In this document: in pieces, positions 42,833 through 51,491 of the stretch
How positions within the stretch are numbered: position 1 is the stretch's first letter
How the letters are laid out: the number at the start of each line of letters is the position of its first letter
Assembly: GCA_963834305.1 (NCBI GenBank)
Contig: CAWIAX010000003.1
Coordinates: 186,001 to 250,000 of the forward strand
DNA length: 64,000 bases
Origin: JACCXG01 sp963834305
GTDB taxonomy: Bacteria > Acidobacteriota > Vicinamibacteria > Vicinamibacterales > 2-12-FULL-66-21
Reading direction: 5' to 3'
Notes under the pieces: model-generated
Told to the model about the DNA's origin: nothing
The model's database searches: none
What the model saw: only the letters and a program-made list of their open reading frames with translations
Made by a program: the position numbers and the translations under genes

Positions 42833-45800
42833 CGTTCTTCCATGCGCTCCGCATCAGCGTGCTTGCGGCCGCAGTCATGGCCGCGGCGGCCGGAGTGGCG
42901 TCCGCCCAGACGGCCCAGATCACCGGCACGGTGCTCGACTCGAGCCAGGCCGTGGTGCCGGGCGCGACCATCACCGTCACCAACGTCGCCACCAACGACG
43001 CCCGCGTCGCGGTCTCGAACGCCAGCGGCCAGTACAACGTCCCCTTCCTGCCGTCGGGCCGCTACAGCCTGCGCTGCGAGCTCGAAGGCTTCCAGACAAT
43101 CGTCCGCGAAGGCATCGTGCTCGAGACCGACCAGGAAGTGCGGGTCGACTTCGGCCTCCGGGCCGGCCAGCGCACCGAGGAGGTGCTGGTCGTCGGCACC
43201 CCGGTGCTCGCTTCCGAGGCGTCGGCGGTCGGGCAGGTGGTCACGGGCAAGACGATCAGCGATTTGCCGCTCAACGGCCGGAACTTCCTGCAGCTGGCAC
43301 GCCTGGCCACCGGCGTGCTGGAGGCGCCGGGCGGCGACCGGGCGGCGGAAGGGGGCTCGTTCGTGGCCAACGGCGCCCGCGCCGTCCTCAACAGCTTCAT
43401 GCTCGACGGCGTCGACAACAACGCCCGCATCGTCGATCAGCAGAACAGCTCGAACGTCGTGTCGCAGCCCTCGGTGGATGCGCTCGCCGAGTTCAGCATC
43501 CAGACCAACAACTTCTCCGCCGAATACGGCCAGGCGGCGGGCGCCATCGTGAACGCGACGATCAAGTCGGGCACCAACCGCTTCCACGGCAGCGGCTTCG
43601 AGTTCCTGCGCAACGATGCCTTCGACGCGCGCAACCCGTTCGCGCCGCCGACCTACAGCAAGCAGCTGAACCGCCACCAGTTCGGCGGCACGCTCGGCGG
43701 GCCGGTCAGGAAGGACCGGTCGTTCTTCTTCTTCAGCTGGGAAACCACCGACGAACGGCGCGGCGAGGACTACCTCCAGACCGTGCCGACGGCGGCCGAG
43801 CGCGCCGGCGACTTCAGCGATTTCCGCAACGCCCAGGGGGGCATCAGCGTGCTCTACGACCCGGCTACGACGCGGCCGAACCCGAACGGCACCGGGTTCA
43901 TCCGGACGCCGTTCCCGGGCAACCGGATCCCGGTCGAGCGCATGAACCGGACCGCGCGGGAGCTGATCGAGATGCTGCCGCTGCCCAACCTCGGCGACCG
44001 CGTCGGCAACTACGCGGTGACCAAGGACGCGACGCGCCTGCGCCACCAGATGGACACGCGCGCCGATCACGCCTTTTCCACCAGCAGCAAGCTCTACGTG
44101 CGCTACAGCCTGACCGATCGCGGCGACCAGGTGCCCGGCCCCTACGATCCGCCGCTCATCGGCTCGACGACCTTCCAGCAGGCGACCAAGAATCAGCGCG
44201 CGCACAACCTGGCCATCGGCCAGACGCAGGTGTTCGGCAGCAACCGCGTCAACGAGATCCGGATCGGCTACAACCGGATCAAGGACGACCTGTTCCCGTT
44301 CGTGACCGACGCGTTCCCCGGGAGCTTCGGCTTTGCCGGCATCCCGGAGGCGTCCGGCGTGACCGGGATGCCGCGCATCTCGATCGGCGGCTTCTCGAAC
44401 ATCGGCGAGGCGACCTTCCTGCCGAACTTCAAGATCTCCGAGGTGGCGCAGGCCGGCGACACCTTCTCGTTCCTCAAGGGCAACCACGCGTTCAAGACCG
44501 GCGCGAACTACCGCTTCATCCGCAGCTTCTTCAACATCTCCGACACGCAGCGCGGCAGCTTCAACTTCAGCGGCGGCTTCACGCAGAACCCGCTGGCGCG
44601 GAGCGGAAGCGGCTCCGGCCTCGCCGACTTCCTGCTCGGCATCCCGGCAACCGCCGCGCTCAGCAACGGCCTGGCCGGCGACATCCGCTACCACTATGTT
44701 GCGGCCTACCTGCAGGACGACTGGCGCGTGAACCAGAAGCTCACGCTCAACCTCGGGGTGCGCTACGAGCTGTTCACGCAGCCCTACGAGCGCAACGGCA
44801 ACCAGGCCAACCTGCTCCTGCCGGACTACCGGCTGATCTACACCGGCAACAACGTGCCGCCGGTGATTCCCGGCGCGTTTACCACGTCGATCCCCGACGG
44901 CGTGTCCGCCTCCTCGCTCATGCGGCTCGACACCAACAACGTTGCGCCGCGGCTCGGCATTGCCTACAAGCTGTCGCCGCAGACCGTTCTCCGGGGGGGC
45001 GCCGGCATCTTCTACGGCGACCATCCCACCATCGGGGCATCGGGCCGGCTTCCCGCCAACCCGCCATACCGCGTCAACGTCAACTACGCGAGCGACTCGA
45101 TCACGCCCATCGTCACGCTCGACTCGGGCTTCCCGGCCGACGCGCTGACCGCCTCGTTCAGCCCCTTCCTCTCGTTCAATGCCTGGGACCCCGACGCGCC
45201 GCAGACCGAGGCCTACCACTGGAACGTCAATGCGCAGCACGAGTTCCCCTGGTTCGTGGTGGAGCTCGGCTACACCGGGTCGCGCGGCGAGAAGCTGTCG
45301 GTCAACTACAACCCCAACGCCCCGCTGCCGGGGGCGGGCTCGGTGGCGTCGCGGCGGCCCAACCCGCAGTTCGGCAACATCGGCGGCCTCAAGTTCACCG
45401 GCGAGTCCGACTACCATGCCGGGCACCTCCGCGTGGAGCGGCGCTTCAGCCGCGGCGTCTCGGTGATCGGGCACTACACCTACGGCAAGTCGATCGATCT
45501 GGGGGGCGCCAACTTCATCGCCGGCGACACGGTGTACCGCGACCCGAACAACATCGAGATCGATCGCGGCCTGTCGTCGTTCGACGTCCGCCACAACATG
45601 GTGCTGAGCTACATCTGGGACATCCCGATCGGCGCCGGACGCCGCATCGACCTGCAGAACGGATGGCTCAACGCGATCGTCGGCGGCTGGCAGTTCAACG
45701 GCCTCACCACCGCACGCAGCGGTACGCCGTTCACCCCGGTGCTGAGCTTCAATCCCTCGCAGTCCGGCCACGCCCGCCCGAACCGCCTCGCCGACGGCAA

Positions 45801-46128
45801 CCTGCCGCGCGGCGATCGGACGGTGGACCGCTGGTTCGACACCAGCGCGTTCGCTGCCGCCACGCCGTTCAACATCGGCGATGCCGGCCGCAACATCCTG
45901 TTCGGACCCGGCTACTTCAACACCGACTTCGGGCTGTTCAAGCGGTTCCTGATCCGGCCGCAGGGGGGCGGCCAGGAGATCCAGCTGCGGCTCGAGGCCT
46001 TCAACGTCTTCAACCAGCCGCACTACCAGCAGCCGGACGCCACGGTCGACCTGCCGCGCGGCGGCCGCATCCTCGGCATCGTCGGGACGATGCGGGAGCT
46101 GCAGCTCGGGGTGAAGTTCCTGTTTTAG
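42829..46128 (+). CDS. TonB-dependent receptor with carboxypeptidase-regulatory-like domain (Oar-like), 1
   Basis: 1099 aa: signal peptide (1-26), CarboxypepD_reg-like domain (28-110; ITGTVLDSSQAVVPGATITVTNVAT...GQYNVPFLPSGRYSLRCELEGFQ), plug (DLPLNGRNFLQLARLATGV, LDGVDNNAR) and a long barrel ending FGLFKRFLIRP...LQLGVKFLF. Such receptors bring oligosaccharides or peptides through the outer membrane in Acidobacteriota. AGGAGG lies before the ATG. The barrel begins with IVNATIKSGTNRFHGSGFEFLRNDAFDARN, the typical entry. No frame break. Followed by the long non-coding repeat tract. Confidence 0.93.
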   Translation: MTFFHALRISVLAAAVMAAAAGVASAQTAQITGTVLDSSQAVVPGATITVTNVATNDARVAVSNASGQYNVPFLPSGRYSLRCELEGFQTIVREGIVLETDQEVRVDFGLRAGQRTEEVLVVGTPVLASEASAVGQVVTGKTISDLPLNGRNFLQLARLATGVLEAPGGDRAAEGGSFVANGARAVLNSFMLDGVDNNARIVDQQNSSNVVSQPSVDALAEFSIQTNNFSAEYGQAAGAIVNATIKSGTNRFHGSGFEFLRNDAFDARNPFAPPTYSKQLNRHQFGGTLGGPVRKDRSFFFFSWETTDERRGEDYLQTVPTAAERAGDFSDFRNAQGGISVLYDPATTRPNPNGTGFIRTPFPGNRIPVERMNRTARELIEMLPLPNLGDRVGNYAVTKDATRLRHQMDTRADHAFSTSSKLYVRYSLTDRGDQVPGPYDPPLIGSTTFQQATKNQRAHNLAIGQTQVFGSNRVNEIRIGYNRIKDDLFPFVTDAFPGSFGFAGIPEASGVTGMPRISIGGFSNIGEATFLPNFKISEVAQAGDTFSFLKGNHAFKTGANYRFIRSFFNISDTQRGSFNFSGGFTQNPLARSGSGSGLADFLLGIPATAALSNGLAGDIRYHYVAAYLQDDWRVNQKLTLNLGVRYELFTQPYERNGNQANLLLPDYRLIYTGNNVPPVIPGAFTTSIPDGVSASSLMRLDTNNVAPRLGIAYKLSPQTVLRGGAGIFYGDHPTIGASGRLPANPPYRVNVNYASDSITPIVTLDSGFPADALTASFSPFLSFNAWDPDAPQTEAYHWNVNAQHEFPWFVVELGYTGSRGEKLSVNYNPNAPLPGAGSVASRRPNPQFGNIGGLKFTGESDYHAGHLRVERRFSRGVSVIGHYTYGKSIDLGGANFIAGDTVYRDPNNIEIDRGLSSFDVRHNMVLSYIWDIPIGAGRRIDLQNGWLNAIVGGWQFNGLTTARSGTPFTPVLSFNPSQSGHARPNRLADGNLPRGDRTVDRWFDTSAFAAATPFNIGDAGRNILFGPGYFNTDFGLFKRFLIRPQGGGQEIQLRLEAFNVFNQPHYQQPDATVDLPRGGRILGIVGTMRELQLGVKFLF

Positions 46129-46293
46129 CGGGCGCCGATGATCGCGTCGCCCAGGGGAGGCGCCAGCAGCGCATGTCTCGGAGTGCCGCTGTCGCGCTAG
46201 CCGCAGTGCGTCGGCAGGCCGACATGGCCCGTCCGCCTTGCGCCGCCGGTGAGCTCGACGACACTCGTGCACCGCACTCGCCCCGCTGGTGCC

Positions 46294-46349
46294 GTTGGAG
46301 GTTGGGCGTTGGGCGTTGGGCGTTGGGCGTTGGGCGTTGGGCGTTGGGA
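46294..46349 (+). repeat. GTTGGGC heptamer array (six perfect units)
   Basis: Six tandem GTTGGGC units at 46301-46342 flanked by GTTGGAG and GTTGGGA. Every unit has a GGG, so G3N4 spacing repeats and a G-quadruplex is possible on this strand. Shorter versions occur at five other places in this tract. Confidence 0.9.
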
Positions 46350-46426
46350 ATTGATCTGACGGTCCCGTGCGCGGCGCTTCTTGGCGGCCGAGCCACATCG
46401 GCCTGCCGCGCCTCGGCCTACGCGCG

Positions 46427-46576
46427 GAAAAATGCGCCTCCGGCGATGACCTGACGATGCCCGCTCCGGCTGGGGTGATGCGGGAGCCGGTGCGCAATCA
46501 TTTGGGTACCCAGGTGACCCAAGCGTCAGTGGCGAAAGGGCGCCTCCGCGGCCGGAGCGCCTGCGGCGCATTTTTC
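46427..46576. mobile_element. 150-bp MITE/REP-like element, copy 1
   Basis: Bounded by perfect 12-bp inverted ends GAAAAATGCGCC and GGCGCATTTTTC. The right end also forms GCGCC-TGC-GGCGC followed by ATTTTT, so it can stop transcription. Two more copies share the same internal sequence (46844-46994, 47507-47656). No coding capacity, no clear target-site duplication. Confidence 0.65.
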
Positions 46577-46843
46577 AGACTGCCGCTGTCGCGCTAGCCG
46601 CACTGCGTCGGCAGGCCGATATGGCCCGTCCGCCGCGCGCCGCTGGTGGACGACGACGTCCAGTCGCCTGCGGAACTTGCCGTGCGCTCTGATGTTGGTG
46701 GTTGGGCATTGGATGTTGGGCATTGGCGAGCGGCGCTTTCTGGCGGTCGAGCCACATTGCCCTGCCGCGCCTCGGCCCGCCAGCCCGTGACGCTCCGCCC
46801 GTCTCGGTGCGACGCCGGCGCACCCTCACGGGCTGTCGGCGCA

Positions 46844-46994
46844 GAAAAATGCGCCTCCGGCGAGCGCGCTGACGATGACCGCTCCGGCTCGGGCCATCCG
46901 GGAGCCGGTGCGCAATCAGTTGGGCAGCCAGGTGATCCCGGCGTCAGTGGCGAATGGACGCCTGCGCGGCGGGAGCGCCTGCGGCGCATTTTTC
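46844..46994. mobile_element. 151-bp MITE/REP-like element, copy 2
   Basis: Same ends as copy 1 (12/12 complementary) and a similar interior (GCTCCGG..., GGGAGCCGGTGCGCAATCA, GGCGTCAGTGGCGAA). It is followed by the same CAGACTGCCGCTGTCGCGCT tail. Confidence 0.65.
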
Positions 46995-47506
46995 AGACTG
47001 CCGCTGTCGCGCTAGCCGAATCGCGCCGGCAGGCCGACATGGCTCGGCCGCCGCGCGCCGCCGGTGAACTCGACGACACTCGTGCACCACACTCGCTGCG
47101 CCTGGTGCCGTTGGGGGTTGGCCGTTGGTAGTTGGGCGTTGACGCGGCGAGAGCCCAGGAAGACGGGCCGTGCTGACCGGCCGGCGGACCTTGGAGCGAG
47201 GCGACACGCCGCGCAGCCGGAACGCGGCCGGTGCGATTCGTCGCGGCGAGTCCGGTCCGTGTGATCCGCGTCTCCCGCCCGATCGCCGGCGCATCGGTGC
47301 GCTTGGCACGTGTCGCACTGGCCATCCCTACTCGCCGCGGCAGCGAGCGCAGCGAGGGCGTGAGCGCAGGCCGCGTTCCCGCCTCGCGGAAGCGGGCCCC
47401 GGACCGGGCAGGGCCGGCACGGCTCCTTTCGGGCAACCCAGGCGACCCGGGCGGCGCTTCGTGGCGGCCGAGCCACATCGGCCTGCCACGCCTCGGCCTA
47501 CGCGCG

Positions 47507-47656
47507 GAAAAAGGCGCCTCCGGCGATGATCTGACGATCTCCGCTCCGGCTGGGGTGACTCGGGAGCCGGTGCGCAATCAGTTGGGCACCCAGGCGACTC
47601 AGGCGTCAGTGGCGAAACAGTGCCTGCGCGGCCGGAGCGCCTGCGGCGCATTTTTA
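47507..47656. mobile_element. 150-bp MITE/REP-like element, copy 3
   Basis: The ends are slightly worn (left GAAAAAGGCGCC, right GGCGCATTTTTA). The interior matches copies 1 and 2, and the same 45-bp sequence (GGCGGCCGAGCCACATCGGC onward) precedes copies 1 and 3. Confidence 0.6.
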
Positions 47657-48762
47657 GACTGCCGCTGTCGCGCTAGCCGTATCGCGCCGGCAGGCCGACA
47701 TGGCTCGTCCGCCGCGCGCCGCCCGATGATCTGACCGACGAGCCCCACAGCACCTCGCGCGCCGCGCTGGCTCGATTGGAGGTTGGGCGTTGGTAGTTGG
47801 GCGTTGAGGCGGCGAGAGCCCGCGCGCCGCTGATCCGTCGCCCAGGGAGACGTGCCGGTGCCGACCGGCCGGTGGACCTTGGAGCGAGGCGACGCGCCGC
47901 GCAGCCGGAACGCGGCCGGAGCGATTCCGCGCGGCGAGTCCGGTCCCTGTGATCCGCGCCGTTCGGATCACCACCGGCGCATCGGTGCGCCTATCATGTG
48001 TCGCCCTGGCCATCCTTACTCGCCGCGTCGTCGAGCACAGCGAGAGCATGAGCGGAGGCCGCGTTCCCGCCTCGCGGAAGCGGACCCCGGACCGGGCAGT
48101 ACCGGCACGGCTCATTCAGGCGACCCGGGCGACCCACGCGCCACGGGCGACCCGGCAGCTCCAAGCGCCCAGGCGACCCCCGTCGCCGGCGAGCGGCCAC
48201 AAAGCCGCACTGCGCCGGCAGGCCGACATGGCTCGTCCGCCGCGCGCCGCCGATGATCTGACCGACGAGCCCCACAGCACCTCGCGCGCCGCGCTGGCTC
48301 GATTGGAGGTTGGGCGTTGGTAGTTGGGCGTTGAGGCGGCGAGAGCCCGCGCGCCGCTGATCCGTCGCCAGGGGAGCCGTGCCGGTGCTGACCGGCCGGC
48401 GGACCTTGGAGCGAGGCGACACGCCGCGCAGCCGGAACGCGGCCGGAGCGATTCCGCGCGGCGAGTCCGGTCCGTGTGATCCGCGTCGTTCGGACCACCA
48501 CCGGCGCATCGGTGCGCCTGCCAGTTGTCGCCCTGACCATCCCTACTCGCCGCGTCGTCGAGCACAGCGAGAGCATGAGCGGAGGCCGCGTTCCCGCCTC
48601 GCGGAAGCGGGCCCCGGACCGGGCAGTACCGGCACGGCTCCTTTCGGGCGACGCGGGCAGAACCGTCGCCGCCTCGTTCAGCGCACGCGCCCGGCGCATG
48701 TTGGGCGTTGGGCTTTGGGCGTTGGTAGTTGGGCGTTGACGATCGGACGTTCAGTCGTGCGG

Positions 48763-50935
48763 TCAGAACCGGACCCGCACGCCGGCGTTGACGGTGCGGC
48801 CGTCGAGCGGCGCCCAGGCGTCGACCGTCCACCGGCCCGCGGTGTCGCGCGCCGGCCGGACCAGCGGATGTTCGCGCGTCTGGCGCACGTCGGCCAGGTT
48901 CTCCACGTTGACGAAGATTCGCGCCGGCCCGACCGCCCAGTCCACCAGACCGCCCACGAGCACGTGCGGGAAGCCGCGCTCGCGATACGGGTTCTCGTCG
49001 AGCGCCTGGCGTCCGGTGTAGAACAACTCGAACCCGATTCGGGCCGGCCCGATCTCCTGGAGCACGTCGAACGTGGCGGCGTGCCGCGGGTTGAGCGGCA
49101 CCTCGCGCATCCCGCCCGGGCCCGGCTCGGTGGACCAGAGATACATGTGGGTCAGGATCACGTCGAGCTCGTCGCGATGGAACCGGGCGATGATCTCCGT
49201 GCCCCTGGTCCGCGTCAGCCCGCTGGTGTTGACGATGGCGATCGGGAAGTCGGCGCGGCCCGAGTCGCGCACGGCGAGGGCGCCGTCGATCCGGGAGTAG
49301 AACAGCGTTCCGGTGATCTCGAACGGGCTGCGGGCCCAGGTGACGTCGGCCGACGCGCTGTCCGCCCGCTCGGCGTCGAGGGCGCCGAGTGCCGCCACGC
49401 GGGCCAGCCCCGTCGCCTCGGTCTCCTCGGTGAACGGGATCGGCGCGAAGTGGCCGCGACCGCCCGACAGGCGGACGGTCCAGGCCTCGGCCGGCCGCAG
49501 CAGCGCCGAGAGCCGCGGGCTGACGAACGTGCCGTACGCGCTGTGCCGGTCGACGCGCGCGCTGGCCGACAGCGTCAGCGCCTTCGTGACCGGCAGCTCG
49601 TCCTGCACGAAGATGCCGGGCACCGTGTGGGTGTAGTCGAAGCGCGGCACGTCGTCCGAGGCGTAGCGATCGCGCTGGAGCGCCGCGCCGGCGACCCAGG
49701 TGTGGCGGCCGGCGGTGCCGGTCGCCGAGAGCTCGCCAAAGAGCGTGCGGTGGCCGTCGCGCTCGATCACCGGTCCGAACGTGTGGGTATGGTCCTGCAC
49801 CGTGGTGCTGCCGCGCGCCGCCAGCAGCACGCCGCGGGACGTCGTCATCCGCGCCACGGCGCCGCGCGTCGAACCGCCTGGTGTCGAGATTCTCGGGAAA
49901 GGGCTGGCCGTCGGGCGCGGCCGTTCCGGGCGCGGTGCCGCCGCGCCGGTTCTCGATCATGCCGCCGAGCGCCACCAGCACCGACTTGCCGCGGCCGTCG
50001 TCCCAGAACAGCCTGGGCCGGGCCACGGCCCGCTGGTACTCCGACAGGTCGGTCCAGCCGTCGCCGTCCAGGTCGGAGCGATCCTGGAAATGGCCGCCGC
50101 CGACGAACGTGTAGCCCCAGCGTCCGCCGAGCGGCGCCGCCAGCCAGGTCACCAGGTCGGTGCCGGCATGGCTGGTGCGGTTGACGAGCACCTCGGCCTC
50201 GCGGCCGGCCGCCGGCGGCCGCCGCGACACCAGGTTGACGACACCCCCGATGGCCGACATGCCGTAGAGGGCCGAGGCCACGCCCTTGATCACTTCGACC
50301 TGGCGCAGGTCCATCGGCGCGATCTGGAGCAGGCCGATCGAGCCCGTCTGCCCGCCGTAGAGCGGCAGGCCGTCCGCCAGGATTTGCGTGTAGCGCCCGC
50401 GCATGCCCTGAATCCGCACGCTGGCACCGCCAAGCGACGGCGACGTCGTCTGCACGCGCAGGCCGTTGGTTTCGTTCAGGAGCATCGAGATGTCGCCAGG
50501 CGCCATCATGATCTTCTCCTGCACTTCGTCGGCGGGGACCACCTCGACCCGCATCGGCTGATCCTCGAGGCGCTTGTTCGTGCGCGTCGCGGTCACGACG
50601 ATTTCTTCCTCGAGCGCGACCAGGGGCTGCAGGTCCACCGTGACCTGCCGCGTCTGGCCGGCGGCGACGGCGACCGACGCCGACGCCGTCGCGAAGCCGT
50701 CCTTGACGACCGACAGCGCCACCGTGCCGGGAGGCACGACGGCCGACGCCTTGCCCAGGACGTCGGTCAGCAACGTGTCGCCACCGACGACGACCCGGGC
50801 GCCGGCAACGGGGTCCGGCCCGCTGCGGACCGTGACCTCGAGCCGGGCCGGGCGGTTGCGCGGCGGCGGATCCCCGGAATCGGGCGAAGGACCGAGCAAC
50901 AGAATCGTAAGTACGAGGAGTGCCCACACGCGCAT
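48763..50935 (-). CDS. TonB-dependent receptor 2 (frameshifted near 49865)
   Basis: With one base removed near 49865 it reads as about 723 residues: signal peptide (1-17), carboxypeptidase-regulatory-like domain (about 30-100), plug (VVTATRTNKRLEDQPMRVEVVPADEVQEK, RGRYTQILADGLPLYGGQTG, VEVIKGVASALYGMSAIGGVVNLV) and a barrel ending VNAGVRVRF. Before the break the frame reads ENLDTRRFDA; after it, MTTSRGVLLAARGSTTVQDHTHTFG. It resembles receptors for siderophores or cobalamin more than the large Oar type. Divergent from the genes at 51098. Confidence 0.82.
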
Positions 50936-51033
50936 CTTCCAACTCTAGACGGATTCCGCTACGTCAGGGCGTTTTCGCGCTTGTCACCCACCGGTACCGG
51001 CAGTAGGATTCCCGCCATCACACGCCGCTGATG

Positions 51034-51070
51034 GCCCTTCCAGCGCGCAATCCTCTCAGGATTGAAGGGC
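51034..51070 (+). promoter_or_regulatory. Structured 5' leader hairpin
   Basis: Outer arms GCCCTTC (51034-51040) and GAAGGGC (51064-51070), with inner arms AATCCT (51049-51054) and AGGATT (51058-51063) separated by CTC; an 8-nt bulge lies on the left. It ends 27 nt before the ATG at 51098, just before the GGAGGAGG ribosome site. No T-run follows, so it is not a plain terminator. Could be an mRNA leader element or a protein site. Confidence 0.4.
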
Positions 51071-51097
51071 ACTGGTGTCTTTCGGAGGAGGTTCGTC

Positions 51098-51490
51098 ATG
51101 AAACTGTTATGCAGCGCACTATGGGCCGTCGCACTCGTCTGCGCGCCGGCGGGCATCGCCTCGGCGCAGGAGGCGCCGCAGGACACCGCCGATGCCCAGA
51201 AGGTCGCGATCGATCCGGCAACCGGGAAACTTCGTCAGCCCACCGCCCAGGAGGCCAAGGAGCTCGAGGCGCTCGGCCGCATGTTGAGCCGTCCGGTCGA
51301 GAGCCTGCCGGTGCAGGTGCACGGCAACGGCATGCTGTCGGTGAATCTCGAGGATGCCTTCATGGACGTGTCGTTCGTCCGGCTGACGCCGGAGGGACAT
51401 CTCGAGCACAGCTGCCTGCATCTGCTCGACGAGGCGACACGGTTCCTGCTGGAGCCGCCGGCGGCGAAGCCCGTGCTGGAGGAGAAGTAG
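51098..51490 (+). CDS. Secreted small protein with IDPATGKLRQPT segment
   Basis: A 130-aa protein with a signal peptide (1-24, ASAQ), then AIDPATGKLRQPTAQEAKELEAL, which resembles post-PEP-CTERM-1 and related envelope proteins (xDPxTGxLRxPT). The rest holds HGNGMLSVNLEDAFMDVSFVRLTPEGHLEHSCLH. GGAGGAGG lies before the ATG. Its end is directly followed (1 nt) by the ATG of the protease-like gene, so the two are one operon. Confidence 0.65.
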   Translation: MKLLCSALWAVALVCAPAGIASAQEAPQDTADAQKVAIDPATGKLRQPTAQEAKELEALGRMLSRPVESLPVQVHGNGMLSVNLEDAFMDVSFVRLTPEGHLEHSCLHLLDEATRFLLEPPAAKPVLEEK

Positions 51491-51491
51491 C

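Larger units (their letters stand above)
46129..48762. repeat. 2.6-kb non-coding composite repeat tract
   Basis: No gene is credible here; open frames are shifts of each other over repeats. The modules are: (a) heptamer runs at 46294-46349, 46690-46735, 47109-47143, 47776-47808, 48300-48333, 48697-48740; (b) 150-bp elements with inverted ends at 46427, 46844 and 47507; (c) a tail module around GGCAGGCCGACATGGC seen five times (46215, 46612, 47030, 47691, 48219); (d) a 270-bp module starting near 47157, 47849 and 48376. The last two copies of (c)+(d) are near-identical and 525 bp apart. Confidence 0.85.

Noticed and set aside
42799..46497. A 1232-codon open frame on the minus strand
   Set aside because: It is opposite TonB receptor 1, whose plus frame has a signal peptide, regulatory domain and plug. 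The minus frame reads as generic Arg/Val/Asp-rich sequence.
46129..48762. The periodic repeats as a CRISPR array
   Set aside because: Units are 7 bp tandem or 150-525 bp modules, with no 25-40 bp repeat alternating with unique spacers and no cas genes nearby.
48116..48762. Extension of the TonB receptor 2 frame into the repeat tract
   Set aside because: The extension appears only if the frameshift at 49865 is ignored. In the corrected frame the protein ends in VNAGVRVRF at 48763, a normal outer-membrane barrel end.
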